A stretch of 35,312 bases of DNA from Promethearchaeota archaeon. GTDB lineage: Archaea; Asgardarchaeota; Lokiarchaeia; Sigynarchaeales; SOKP01. The notes beneath the pieces were generated by a model. It made no database searches, was not told the origin of the DNA, and saw nothing but the letters and a program-made list of their open reading frames with translations. Positions 18,798 through 29,200 of this stretch are shown here, one piece after another. How positions within the stretch are numbered: the stretch's first letter is position 1; each line of letters begins with the position of its first letter. The stretch spans positions 1-35,312 of the forward strand of contig JAHLWJ010000007.1 in the NCBI GenBank assembly GCA_019057975.1, written 5' to 3'. Position numbers and translations under genes: made by a program.

Positions 18798-18914
18798 ACC
18801 TTTTCCTTTTTAAACTGAATATCATATGCTTAATATATTAATAATATTTAAATTTCGCTTGAATCAGTATTTTTTAATTAATTAATAAATGGTAAGTATA
18901 AAATCTGAAAGCTT

Positions 18915-18927
18915 CGTGAAATAACCG
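18915..18927 (+). promoter_or_regulatory. 13-bp dispersed motif, copy 2 (CGTGAAATAACCG)
   Basis: An exact copy lying 118 bp upstream of the minus-strand micro-ORF at 18797 and about 100 bp beyond the end of the DUF262 gene. No hairpin is associated with this copy. Confidence 0.5.
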
Positions 18928-19028
18928 ATGGATTTGAATTAGTCACTTTTTTATAGGTTAGAGAGATCCATTGTTATATTCATTTCTCATACAATAGATT
19001 AGATTTTTGATAAGCTATTATTTTTACC

Positions 19029-20729
19029 TTAATCTTCTTTAGTTGATATCAATTTTGAAGATTTAAGTTCTTCAATAATTAATTTCTTTCGCTCTTTGAT
19101 GAATTCCTCAAACTTTTCCTTTTCTAATAATTCTTTAATTGAAATAAGATGTAAACGAAGATACTCATCTTCTTTATCTGTAAACCAGATATCTGGTGGT
19201 GTATCTCTTTTTTCTGCACAATTTTCACCTAACGATAAGACCATAAGATTGGCTATTTGGTCACGTTCTGATTTAGAATATTTCGTTATCATGCGATTAG
19301 TTTCTGGATTCTTAACTTTTATACTTTTAAGAAGAGATTGGGGAAAAATATGATCTAATGAAGGAAGATTCCCATCACTTGCAGGCATAAATGAAGGCAT
19401 TCTTGTCTTATATAGCATATAGAAGATTAAATATGTTTTTTTCTGTCCATATCTGCTTTCTAATACAGTTTCTGGGGTAATATGAACTCTTCTACCTCGT
19501 TTTATGATAATTGAATTAATAGAATCAATATCAAATTCTTTTTTTTCCTTAATATTTCTTATAATAGCATCTAATATAGTATCTGAACTACCTGAAAACG
19601 CACCGGCTAATAGAACTCTTGTTAGCCAAAATCCTAGATCTTCCTTTTTTTTAGCCTTCCATTTATCTGGAAATTTATACTTATAATAGATCAGTGGAAT
19701 AAGTGCTAGATAACTCGGAAGTGCTTTATCATTTTTAATAAATGTATCATTTTGAATAAAATCACGAATATCACTTATTGCAGATTTAATATTATCCCAT
19801 TCAGTCCTTAAATTATTAATATTGTCCTCTTTACGAAATTTTAGAACATCATATTTTGCTCCAGTTTCTATGAGGATTAGACTTGTCTTTAAAATAAAAT
19901 CCCTTGTGAATTCATAACCAAGCCGATTAAGGATATTTAGAAAGTCAAGCAATTCCTCTTCAATTTCTTCCCAGCTTAATGTCAAGAGAGAAAACATTAA
20001 ATCAGATTTACTTAGTGGTGTACCTCCTGAATTGGCACGAATAAAAACCTCAACAATATCATTTATGTTATATAAGCTAGGATTATCTATGCTATCAAGC
20101 TCTTGGTAGATAATAATATCATCTTCAGAGAAGACTTTTTTTAATCGCCCAATATTTTGTCGTATTAAATCAGCATTCTTTACATCTTTTATTTGGCCGA
20201 TTATTTTTTCTGAGATCTTATAATATTCATCTTCAGAATATATGATGGTCTTTAATTTTACCCACCCTTCGTTTATTTTGGCCGCTTCAGAAGATAGAAA
20301 TTTAAATTGGTATTTAATATCTTCTTTAAGTTCATTCCCCGAAAAGACATTAAAATAGAGTTCTTTTTTATTATAACTTCCCTTTAATGCAACATAGAAA
20401 CTTTGTAACCTTTGTTGACCATCAAGAACGACCATTTTTTTTTTATTATTGTTAGGAATATAGAAGTCAGTTAAATTGATATTTTCATGATAGTTATCAA
20501 TAAACTTTCTTATCTTAAGTTTTTCGTTAGTTCTCCAAAAAAGAAGAGTACTTATGGGGTATTTTCGCATAATAGAATCAAATAACTTTTCCATTTGTTC
20601 GTCATTCCAAACAAAATAGCGCTGAATATTTGGAAGCCAAAGACCACCATTCTCTTCCTCGTTGTTAATAACAGTAACAATTTTTCTAATAGTTCGTGAA
20701 ACATTCCCCATATTAAATTGTCTCTCCAT
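19029..20729 (-). CDS. DUF262/HNH (GmrSD-type) nuclease
   Basis: A 566-residue protein of the GmrSD-like family, fused NTP-dependent nucleases that typically restrict phages with modified DNA. The N-terminal DUF262 (ParB/Srx-fold) domain shows NIQRYFVWNDEQMEKLFDSI (34-53) and VVLDGQQRLQSF (100-111), whose DGQQR is the hallmark motif. A helical middle follows. The C-terminal HNH-like module contains SLDHIFPQSLL (about 455-466, catalytic Asp-His) and IANLMVLSLGENCAEKRD (about 488-506, the Asn-containing helix). The protein ends in a Lys/Glu-rich helix. All key motifs are present. A TATAAAAG element centred about 20 bp upstream of the ATG fits a leaderless transcript, and a variant of the 13-bp motif lies 111 bp upstream. 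The modified base it senses is unknown. Confidence 0.88.
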   Translation of the reverse strand: MERQFNMGNVSRTIRKIVTVINNEEENGGLWLPNIQRYFVWNDEQMEKLFDSIMRKYPISTLLFWRTNEKLKIRKFIDNYHENINLTDFYIPNNNKKKMVVLDGQQRLQSFYVALKGSYNKKELYFNVFSGNELKEDIKYQFKFLSSEAAKINEGWVKLKTIIYSEDEYYKISEKIIGQIKDVKNADLIRQNIGRLKKVFSEDDIIIYQELDSIDNPSLYNINDIVEVFIRANSGGTPLSKSDLMFSLLTLSWEEIEEELLDFLNILNRLGYEFTRDFILKTSLILIETGAKYDVLKFRKEDNINNLRTEWDNIKSAISDIRDFIQNDTFIKNDKALPSYLALIPLIYYKYKFPDKWKAKKKEDLGFWLTRVLLAGAFSGSSDTILDAIIRNIKEKKEFDIDSINSIIIKRGRRVHITPETVLESRYGQKKTYLIFYMLYKTRMPSFMPASDGNLPSLDHIFPQSLLKSIKVKNPETNRMITKYSKSERDQIANLMVLSLGENCAEKRDTPPDIWFTDKEDEYLRLHLISIKELLEKEKFEEFIKERKKLIIEELKSSKLISTKED

Positions 20730-20744
20730 ATAAGTTGATTTCTA

Positions 20745-20752
20745 CTTTTATA
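20745..20752 (-). promoter_or_regulatory. TATA box of the DUF262/HNH gene
   Basis: TATAAAAG on the minus strand is centred about 20 bp before the ATG at 20729. Archaeal TATA boxes lie about 25 bp before the transcription start, so the transcript would begin at or near the start codon. Confidence 0.4.
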
Positions 20753-20839
20753 ATAATGGTTTAAATTTAATAAATATGCTCAATAAATTTAAGAAAAAAA
20801 AGATTGATTACTCATCAATGAAAATATGCGTTATTTGAT

Positions 20840-20852
20840 CGTGAAACGGTTA
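20840..20852 (-). promoter_or_regulatory. 13-bp dispersed motif, variant (TAACCGTTTCACG)
   Basis: On the minus strand this reads TAACCGTTTCACG, which equals the right half of the palindrome at 22325-22344. It lies between the DUF262 gene start and the end of the membrane protein gene. Confidence 0.45.
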
Positions 20853-20857
20853 GTATA

Positions 20858-22210
20858 TTATTGTAAATATAGAGGTAAAATATTACTTAAGAAAAATGAA
20901 AATCCTGCAAGGATGATGCTAAATATTTTTTGAAATTTGTATTTTAATCGAACCTTTAAAGTTATCCTAGCAAAAATCAGTTCCTTTACATTAAATTCAA
21001 ATTTATCAATAGCTTTACTTATTAAATTTAGATTATTTTTATACTCCCTCTCCCTCATACTTTTTTTTTCTTCCTTTTTTGATAGTTGTACTTTGATTTT
21101 TTCTTTTATATTTCCATTGATTCCAGGATTAAAAAGTTCTAATAATGCATCATCATTCGAAATAGTAAAGTTATCAATAAAAAATCCACGACCTGTTTTA
21201 AGCAGTTTGGTGTTAAAAGCACTTTCAACTTCGGTAGGATTTTTAATAGATAAATTAAAGAATTTAAATGTTAGGTCATTCAAAGAAATTATTGTTGAAT
21301 GAAAGAATTTTGGTATCTTCTTTAATTCTGAAGCCTTTTCTGACTTTAATAAATATTCTAATTTTAGAAGCGAGTATAAAAATTGCCCTCTTGGAGTACA
21401 AGGAATAATTGAATTACTTATTGATGTAATTGCAAGCATTAGAATAATGAAGGAATTTAATAGGCTATAAGTTAAAATAAATTCTCTTAAATTAATAGGA
21501 ACAATATCAAATACAAATATATTTAAGAACCTTAGATTTGTGTTCAATTCTAGTAAATAGAAAATAGACGGAAAAAGAATGATAACAATTATGTCTAACC
21601 AATGCCATTTAGATGGTTTAACTTTAGTTTCCAGTTTGTACATAAAGTAAAACATTGTGATCACCGCATAAATCGTAGGAATACCTAAATATAATAAAAT
21701 TAATATGTTAGATTCAAAAAAAACTGCAAATGGAGACCATTTAAATGTAAAACTAGATAATAGAAATACAAGATTCGAAACCAAAAGAATTAAAGAAAAG
21801 TAAAAAAGGTAACTTGTAGCCCTACTTTTATTTATATTTTTAAAATACTGACGAAATAAACTTCCAATTTCTGATTCACTAATTATTTTTTTAAATTCTG
21901 AATGATGATCAATCTTTTTCTTCGGATGGAGAATCTGATTCCCTCTTTCACCAATTTCCACCCATGATGGAATATATTTTGGAAAATTCGGACAAGGAAT
22001 CTCATTTTTAATAATATCGAGAGAAATTTCAACAGGATCTTCTTCATGTTTATGCGCTCTATTCTTGAATTCCGTTTGGTATTTAATTCTATCAATTAAT
22101 CTTCTCAGAGCGACATCATAAGGAGGATCCCAGAATTCCTTCCATTTTTCGATTATCAATTGCTCTATAGGAGGATTATTCGCATTTATATCGGATTTCT
22201 GATTTTCCAT
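20858..22210 (-). CDS. Five-helix membrane protein, unrecognised
   Basis: A 450-residue protein with a cytoplasmic N-terminal region of about 130 residues (acidic and aromatic, with WKEFWDPPYDVALRRLID at 23-40). Four hydrophobic helices follow (about 132-156, 168-192, 204-222, 243-267), then a 150-residue soluble segment and a last hydrophobic helix at the C-terminus (about 427-448). There is no signal peptide, pore motif or enzymatic motif that I can name. The topology of a soluble head, a membrane bundle and a long charged loop resembles effector or sensor proteins of defence systems that act on the cell membrane, but this is inference. It lies in the same orientation as the DUF262/HNH gene, 128 bp upstream of it. 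A motif palindrome lies between it and the divergent PLD-helicase gene, so the two may be controlled together. Confidence 0.75.
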   Translation of the reverse strand: MENQKSDINANNPPIEQLIIEKWKEFWDPPYDVALRRLIDRIKYQTEFKNRAHKHEEDPVEISLDIIKNEIPCPNFPKYIPSWVEIGERGNQILHPKKKIDHHSEFKKIISESEIGSLFRQYFKNINKSRATSYLFYFSLILLVSNLVFLLSSFTFKWSPFAVFFESNILILLYLGIPTIYAVITMFYFMYKLETKVKPSKWHWLDIIVIILFPSIFYLLELNTNLRFLNIFVFDIVPINLREFILTYSLLNSFIILMLAITSISNSIIPCTPRGQFLYSLLKLEYLLKSEKASELKKIPKFFHSTIISLNDLTFKFFNLSIKNPTEVESAFNTKLLKTGRGFFIDNFTISNDDALLELFNPGINGNIKEKIKVQLSKKEEKKSMREREYKNNLNLISKAIDKFEFNVKELIFARITLKVRLKYKFQKIFSIILAGFSFFLSNILPLYLQ

Positions 22211-22324
22211 ACTTAATATTACATTAACAAATATTTAAATGATTATTGAAAAAGTAATTCATTCCGTAATTCTTTATTTAATTGTCTTTAAAAAGTATAA
22301 GGGAAATTTATTTGATACTATTAT

Positions 22325-22344
22325 CGTGAAATAACCGTTTCACG
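22325..22344. promoter_or_regulatory. Palindromic operator-like site containing motif copy 3
   Basis: CGTGAAATAACCGTTTCACG has 7-bp inverted arms (CGTGAAA and TTTCACG) around TAACCG. Its left 13 bases are the exact dispersed motif and its right part is the 20840 variant. The symmetry suggests a dimeric binding protein. It lies 115 bp from the membrane protein ATG and 249 bp from the PLD-helicase start, in the divergent region between them. Confidence 0.6.
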
Positions 22345-22388
22345 AAAATCAGTTCACTCATCAAATTCTTAATTATCAATTTGTTCTT

Positions 22389-22414
22389 TTCTAATAAATT
22401 ACTATTTATTAGAA
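22389..22414. repeat. Perfect 11-bp hairpin, 4-nt loop, upstream of the PLD-helicase
   Basis: TTCTAATAAAT and ATTTATTAGAA flank TACT. It lies 45 bp beyond the motif palindrome, echoing the motif-then-hairpin arrangement at 17291-17361. Confidence 0.55.
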
Positions 22415-22526
22415 TATTGAAATTGTATTTATGAACTTCTAGAATAATAATAATTTTTAATACAACATGTGCAAAAGATAAAATATAGAGGGATAAATAT
22501 TATTCAAAAATGTTAAAAACATATTT

Positions 22527-22537
22527 TTATATATAGA
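22527..22537 (+). promoter_or_regulatory. Probable TATA box of the PLD-helicase operon
   Basis: TTTATATATAG lies about 60 bp before the TTG start at 22593. With the usual archaeal spacing of about 25 bp it would start transcription near 22558 and give a short leader. Expression of both 22593 and 26272 would depend on it. Confidence 0.4.
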
Positions 22538-22592
22538 CTATAAATAAGCAAACCAAAAATTCTTCAGATATAATTGTTTTTAGTGAATAATC

Positions 22593-25500
22593 TTGCCAAA
22601 GAAAATTCGATATTTATTTGATCATTGGAAAGAAGAACTTATAGAATTAGCTAGTAGTGCAATGGAGTGTTGTGTTGCCTCAGCATACATGAGTCAAGAG
22701 GGTGTGAAGCTTTTAACGATAATTGCTAAAAAGCTAGCGCATTATGCTAAAAGAAGAGGAGGGAGTTTAATTAAAGTAATTTTAAGCGATCAATTCACAC
22801 TTTCTAAAAAGAATCAAATTGAGATTTTAAATCAAGTAAATAGTTTACCTGGTGTTGAGGTAAGAATATATAGTAAAAAAGGGCAATTAATTCATTGGAA
22901 AAATTTTATTTTTTATACTTCAGAATATATAAAAGTAATAATAGGATCATTGAACATTACAGGCGCAGGATTATTTTCTAATCTCGAAGATGGGGCTCTT
23001 ATAACTCATCAGAAGCATGATCCTGAAATTGTAAAACTCAAAAATGAGTTTGATGAAATTTGGAATCATTCTATAGAATGTAATCAATATATTGAGAAGG
23101 TAGAGAAAGATTTGATAGCAGAACCTAAGTTTTCGAGGGGAGATAATGTAATATATTTGGCAACAGGAAAAATTGGAACAATAAATTCTATAATTGAAGG
23201 ATCAAGAGGATATTCTTACAAAGTTACGATTGATGGGGAGAGAGTTACCATTCCTGAAGATGATCTTAAATTATTTATTGATACTGAAGATGAGATTTTG
23301 AATGATTTTAATTTAATGAAATTTGGTGATCATTCTGATTATAAGTTGTTCCACCTATGGATAAGATTTGAGAAACCAATTGAAAATAATCTTTATAGTT
23401 ATTTAGGAAGTAAAACAATACTAAATTATCATCAATTCAAACCATTATTAAGATTTTTATCTCCTTATTCTTTTGAAAGATTATTTATTGCTGATGAAGT
23501 AGGAGTTGGAAAAACAATTGAATCGGGGATAATATTGAAGGAGCTATTTGCACGGGATATATTAAATTACCGTAGTCCTATATTGATAGTTTGTCCGAAG
23601 GCTTTATGTAGTAAATGGCAGAAAGAAATGAAAGAGAGATTTTCTTTTAACTTTAATATTTTTACTGGAATGGAATTACAAACAATACTCACGATGATTA
23701 AAGAAGAAGGGATTTTTCCAGAGAAAAATACTTTTGGCATTGTGGGTCTTCAAACTGCGAGATATGAAACATATTATGACTTATTTAAAGAAATCGAGGA
23801 TATTCGTGATAGCCCAATTTTTGAAATGATTATCATTGATGAAGCTCATCACATGAGGAATCCTACTTCTATGAGTTATAAACTGGGCAAAATGCTTAGT
23901 AATTTAACAGAACGGTTATTAATGTTGTCTGCAACTCCTTTAAATCTAAAAAGTGAGGATCTCTTTAACCAAATGCATATATTAAATCCCTCTCTCTTCC
24001 CAGATCTTTATACATTTGAAATTCTTCAAGCACCAGTAAAAGTTCTAAATCGGATAACGAAAAATATAACAGAAAATACCCAAGAATCAAGAAAAAAGAT
24101 TTCAGAATTATTTTCAATCTTAGAAACACAACCCCTAGGAAAAAATATCCTCTCTCATATGAGTGTAAGGAGATTTATGGAAAGATTAAAAGTTCCAAAC
24201 AAACTTTCAAAAGAAGAAATCGCTAGATTTATAAAAATATTTATCTCCTTAAGTCCTTTTTTCTATTCTTTTACAAGAACTCGAAAGAGAGAGGCATTTG
24301 AACACCAAGTGCAACGAGAAGCATGGTATAGGGCTATTATTTTATCAAGTGCTGAAAAATATTTTATGGATTCTCTAATGAATATTATAAAAGAATACCA
24401 TCTTTCTCGAGGGATAGAACCGCAAGCCTTAGGCTTGACCATGAATACATATAGATTAATGACAAGTAGTTGCATTCCCGCATCTATAGAATATTTAAAA
24501 GAAAATATTGAGAGAGAAGAATTTCTAATGAGTATCGGAGATCTCCCAGAAGATCCTGAAGATGAGACAGAACTTAGTACAAAGCATCTTGAATCTGCTT
24601 TAAAAAGCAAATTTGAAAATCTATTAGAAGAAGTAGAAGAACTTCAGAGCGAGTTGTATGAAGATAGCAAATATAAGGAATTTTTCCAAGTTGTTAGAAA
24701 AATTCTCTCAAATGAAGAAACGCCACAAATAATAGTTTTCTCGTTTTTTACTAAAACATTGGATTATTTAAAATCAAAATTAGAAACTGATGGATTTAAA
24801 GTAGGATTAATTCATGGAAGAATTCCTGAAAAAGGGGATTTTAAAAACCTATCCCGTGATGAAATTATGGAAGCATTTAAAAGGGGGGAATATCAAATTT
24901 TGCTTTCTAGTGAAATTGGTGGAGAAGGTTTGGATTTTCAGTTTTGCCGAGCGATAATAAACTATGATCTTCCATATAATCCTATGCGAGTTGAACAAAG
25001 AATCGGTAGAATAGATCGTTTTGGTCAAAAAGCTGAAAAAATAATAATTGTCAATCTATTTATTAAAGGAACTGTAGATGAGGAGATTTATAATAGGTTA
25101 TACTTACGAATCCGTCTTGTTGAGGATAGCGTGGGTAGTTTAGAGCCAATATTGGGAAGAACGCTTTCAAACTTACAAAGTACTTTAATTAGCGGCACTT
25201 TGACAGAAGAGCAGAAAGAAGAACAACAGAAAAGAATTGAGGATGCAATTGTTAAAGCAAAAATTCAATATGAAGAATTTGAAAAGTCAAGGAAAGAATT
25301 ACTTGGAGATGATTATCTTACTGAACCAATTACAAATCTTTCCCGTACAGAACATATTAGCCCAAATGATATTCTAGAACTAACAACCCTTTGCTTTTCA
25401 AGATGGGAGGGGTGTTCAATTAAAAAACTCAATGATGATTGCGCAAAAATAACATTATCTGAAGTATTCATCTCAAAAATGAAAAAATTTTATCGCAAAC

Positions 25501-26258
25501 CTGGTAATGAAGGAGCAATTTCAGAATTACATAAAATTGAAACACTTCAAAGAAATATCAATATAGTATTTAATGGGAATAATGCTGAAAATTATCCCGA
25601 TTATATTTTTTTATCGCCAACTGGATATTGGACTCGATTTTTACTATCTGAAATGAAAGAACAAGAATTAATCAAATATGTTTTTACCTTTACTGCTAAA
25701 GATACTGATATTAAATTAGATTCAGGAAAGTATTTAATTTTTATATTTGAAGTAACTATGGAAGGTATCAAAACCGAGATTGAAATATTGGGTGTCCCAA
25801 TATCAATTGAAGATAAGAAATATAAAACCTTCGATATTAGTGATTTACCAAGAAGGTTAGCGAATATAGTTCCTGTTAAAAATATCGTTGTTACTAACAA
25901 TTTTGGTTTAGATGATTATTTAATTATTGCTCGAGAAATGTTAGAAAATATATTAGACGGAAAGAAAGAATATAGTTCAGAAGAAAATAAATATCGAGTA
26001 GAGAGTAGAATGACATCTTTAGAAAACTCATGTAAAATGAAAATTCAAAAACTTGAAGAGCGAATTACTAATCATATTAAAAGCAAAAGAGAAAAGGGAC
26101 AGGAACCCGATGAGAGATATATAAAATCAACGAAAACAAGAATCGAAAATGAGAGATATAAAACCTTATCTAAATTAAAAGAATTAGAGAAGCAATCTAT
26201 TCTCTCTCTTAATTATAATTTACAATCAATAATTTTGTTAAATGTTATAAATCCTTAA
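22593..26258 (+). CDS. PLD nuclease - SH3-like - SNF2 (RapA-type) helicase fusion
   Basis: A 1221-residue fusion. Residues 1-165 form a phospholipase D-like nuclease domain with one HKD half-site: HWKNFIFY (101-108, His101/Lys103), then IIGSLNITGAGL (116-127) and SNLE. Such domains are active as dimers in restriction enzymes of the BfiI/PLD type. Residues 181-230 resemble the SH3-like domain of the other helicase in this window. The SNF2 engine follows: YHQFKPLLRFL (279-289), DEVGVGKT (301-308), IIIDEAHHMRN (about 412-422), SATPLNLK, SSEIGGEGLDFQFC and QRIGRIDRFGQ (about 802-812). A Lys/Glu-rich coiled-coil tail closes it. The start is TTG, because stops lie directly upstream in frame and PKKIRYLFDHW begins the domain. 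The GHKL ATPase gene follows after 13 bp, so the pair is one operon. The predicted role is nuclease-coupled translocation on foreign DNA. Confidence 0.9.
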   Translation: MPKKIRYLFDHWKEELIELASSAMECCVASAYMSQEGVKLLTIIAKKLAHYAKRRGGSLIKVILSDQFTLSKKNQIEILNQVNSLPGVEVRIYSKKGQLIHWKNFIFYTSEYIKVIIGSLNITGAGLFSNLEDGALITHQKHDPEIVKLKNEFDEIWNHSIECNQYIEKVEKDLIAEPKFSRGDNVIYLATGKIGTINSIIEGSRGYSYKVTIDGERVTIPEDDLKLFIDTEDEILNDFNLMKFGDHSDYKLFHLWIRFEKPIENNLYSYLGSKTILNYHQFKPLLRFLSPYSFERLFIADEVGVGKTIESGIILKELFARDILNYRSPILIVCPKALCSKWQKEMKERFSFNFNIFTGMELQTILTMIKEEGIFPEKNTFGIVGLQTARYETYYDLFKEIEDIRDSPIFEMIIIDEAHHMRNPTSMSYKLGKMLSNLTERLLMLSATPLNLKSEDLFNQMHILNPSLFPDLYTFEILQAPVKVLNRITKNITENTQESRKKISELFSILETQPLGKNILSHMSVRRFMERLKVPNKLSKEEIARFIKIFISLSPFFYSFTRTRKREAFEHQVQREAWYRAIILSSAEKYFMDSLMNIIKEYHLSRGIEPQALGLTMNTYRLMTSSCIPASIEYLKENIEREEFLMSIGDLPEDPEDETELSTKHLESALKSKFENLLEEVEELQSELYEDSKYKEFFQVVRKILSNEETPQIIVFSFFTKTLDYLKSKLETDGFKVGLIHGRIPEKGDFKNLSRDEIMEAFKRGEYQILLSSEIGGEGLDFQFCRAIINYDLPYNPMRVEQRIGRIDRFGQKAEKIIIVNLFIKGTVDEEIYNRLYLRIRLVEDSVGSLEPILGRTLSNLQSTLISGTLTEEQKEEQQKRIEDAIVKAKIQYEEFEKSRKELLGDDYLTEPITNLSRTEHISPNDILELTTLCFSRWEGCSIKKLNDDCAKITLSEVFISKMKKFYRKPGNEGAISELHKIETLQRNINIVFNGNNAENYPDYIFLSPTGYWTRFLLSEMKEQELIKYVFTFTAKDTDIKLDSGKYLIFIFEVTMEGIKTEIEILGVPISIEDKKYKTFDISDLPRRLANIVPVKNIVVTNNFGLDDYLIIAREMLENILDGKKEYSSEENKYRVESRMTSLENSCKMKIQKLEERITNHIKSKREKGQEPDERYIKSTKTRIENERYKTLSKLKELEKQSILSLNYNLQSIILLNVINP

Positions 26259-26271
26259 ATGTGATAAATTT

Positions 26272-29200
26272 ATGAAAAGTGCCTTAATGGAAGAATTAAT
26301 TGATAAACGCAAAAGATATATTGAAGCAGAACGGGAAAATGGATTTAACATAAAATCTATTTTATCCGGTTTATACGATGATCCTTCTCATTTTATTTAT
26401 GAAATTTTACAAAATGCTGAGGATGCTCATGCTAATGAAATTATCTTCAAATTATTTTCTGATAAGATTGTCGTATTGAATGATGGAGTCGATTTCATAT
26501 TTGAGGATGTCGACTCAATTACAAGTATAGGAAAAAGCACAAAAACGGAAGATCTCAATGCCATAGGAAAATTTGGCATAGGTTTTAAATCTGTTTTTGC
26601 CATCACCAACACACCGACAATACGTTCTGGTGAATATTCATTTAAAATTATAGATTATGTTCTTCCTAATCAAATTAAAGATAATATTAAAAGTACTAAA
26701 AAAACACAAATAGAAATTCCCTTTAATCATCCAGAGAGAAAAAAAGATGAATGTTTTAGATTAATAGAGGAGACATTAAACCATCTTGGCTATCAATCAC
26801 TTTTATTTTTACAGCACCTTAAGAGAATACAATGGGAAGTGAATGGTGTAATATTTGGTCATTTGGAGCGGAAAGAGAATTATATTGATAAATGGGTAAA
26901 AAAAGTTAAATTGATTTCTGAAGATGAACAAGAAAATTGGTTAATTTTTGAACGTATTGTTGATTCAGAAAACAATCGTAAAGTTCAGGTTGCATATAAG
27001 ATTGAAGAAAATGAAGATAATGAAGAAAAAATTGTACCTGTTTCTAATGCAAAACTCTTTGTATATTTTTTAACTGACAAAGAGACTGATCTTCACTTCT
27101 TAATTAACGGTCCATATAGAACCACACCAGCTAGGGATAACATCCCTTCAAACGATGAATGGAATAAAAGACTGATTAATGAAACAGCAATTTTAATCGC
27201 AGAAAGTATAGTGAAAATTAAAGAATTAGGACTTTTAAACATCGATTTTCTTAATATGTTGCCAATAAATCCCTATAATTTTGTTGATCGCCCTTTTGAA
27301 GAATTTTATACTAAAGTGAAAGAGATTTTTTTATCTAATGAGAAACTAATACCCTCAGATAATAGAGACTTTATTTCAACCAATCAAGGTTTATTAGGAG
27401 GTACTAGTGATTTAAGAGAATTGTTATCTTCCAAGCAATTAAAAGAATTATTTAATCGTGAACACTGGATTAATGGAGATTTAACTAAATATGCTTATCG
27501 AGATTTGTTTGAGTACTTAAATGAAGAATTAGATATTCCTGAGATTACTGAAGAGAAATTCGTGAGAAAATTCTCAATAAAATTTATTGAAAAGCAAAAA
27601 GATAATTGGGTTATAAATTTTTATAAATATCTGATTAATCATGATGGTTTATTGAAACTTAGAAGGCTCAATCTTAAATCTAATCCAATTATTCGTTTGG
27701 ATGATAATTCACATATGTCTCCTTTTGATGAAGATGGTTATCCTCAGGTTTATTTGCCAACTTTTAGTAAAGAAGATAGAAATTATAGAATTTTAAAAAA
27801 AAATATAGCAAAAGTAGAAGATCTTTCTGAATTTTTTGATATTCTTAATTTAAAAACACCTTCAAAATCAACACTAGTAATTGAAAAAATTCTACCAAAA
27901 TATTCAGAAAAAGATAATACTGTACCTCAAAACGAAAATTTGAAAGATCTGAAAGTAATTATTGAGACACTAAAAAGTAATATCTCTAAAAGTGAACGAG
28001 ATAAATTATTAGCAAAAATCAAAAAGGTTCCTTTTCTTTATGCCAAAAACGCTAACCTATTACAATCTGCTTACAAATTTACTAGTGATATATATCTTGA
28101 TGAAAGATTTACTGGAGATAAATCCATTAGTGAGTATTTTGAAGGCTATGATAAATTTTGGGTGTTAGAGGATTATTATGAAGCATTCTCAGATGAAACA
28201 TCAGATGGAACAAATATTTTTGAGAAAATGGGATGTATTTCAACAATAAAAGTCTCTTATAAACAATCAAATTCATATGGAAGAGTAGTTCTCAGAGAAA
28301 TGCATGGATGGCATGAAAGAGGTTTATATGAATTTGATCCTAACGCCACAATAGAATGTTTAGAATATGCATTAAACAATATGAATTTAAACCGAGCAAA
28401 AGTTATATGGAATCTTCTTTTAGTTCATTACAAAAGAATTTCAGGTACCATAGAAACTTGTTCCCGTAAAGATTATTCTCGTTCAAATAAAACAACAAGG
28501 TATTCAACAATGGGAAGACAAGTAACTGAAAATGTATGGATACCGGATAAAAAAGGTAGATTTTATCTCCCATCAGAAATATCAATTTCAAATATACATG
28601 AGATTATAGAAATTGAAAGTCAAGATGCTAAAAATGTGTGTGAAAAATTAAGTATAAAGAAAGAAGAACCAATTCTGAGCGATGATGAAATCAGTCAAAA
28701 TAAACGGTTAATACAAATAGATGACATAACTAACAATATAAAAGCATTCTCAAATAAAGATTTAGAGATAGTCAATAGACTTATAGAATCAATACAAATA
28801 TCAAAGGAAGAAAAAGAGGATGTAACAATTTATGATATTTTTGAAGCATTTAAGGATCTTGATGAGGCAAAATCACAAGAAATCGAAGAATATGAAGCAA
28901 TTGAACAAAGTTGGAGCAGTTTGACTTATGAAGAAGAAGAACAAATACAGAATAATTATGGTGAAAATATTACACCTCGTCTCGAGCAAATCAGCAAGGT
29001 ATATACTACTAGAATTAATCTAAATATGGATGTAAAAGATAAAATAAATCCCAAGTCATTTTTAAAACTAGAGTATGATGGGTGTTGCCAAATCTGTAAT
29101 ACTCGTCTAAATGTAACTAGAAATCCTCCTCTGTTTTACACGTATCGAATAATAAACCTAGAAAATAAACGCGGATGGGCTAACCTCGAATTCAATGTGT

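Noticed and set aside
20937..21302. Plus-strand 121-residue frame rich in Leu/Phe/Ser
   Set aside because: Shadow of the minus-strand membrane protein gene; no start signals and composition mirrors the antisense of Lys/Asn-rich code.
17291..22344. Motif copies as terminal inverted repeats of a transposon
   Set aside because: The exact copies at 17291, 18915 and 22325 are in the same orientation, no transposase lies between them and no target-site duplication was seen; not fully excluded.
24263..24610. Minus-strand 115-residue frame
   Set aside because: Lies fully inside the PLD-helicase gene, which has unambiguous helicase motifs in its own frame.
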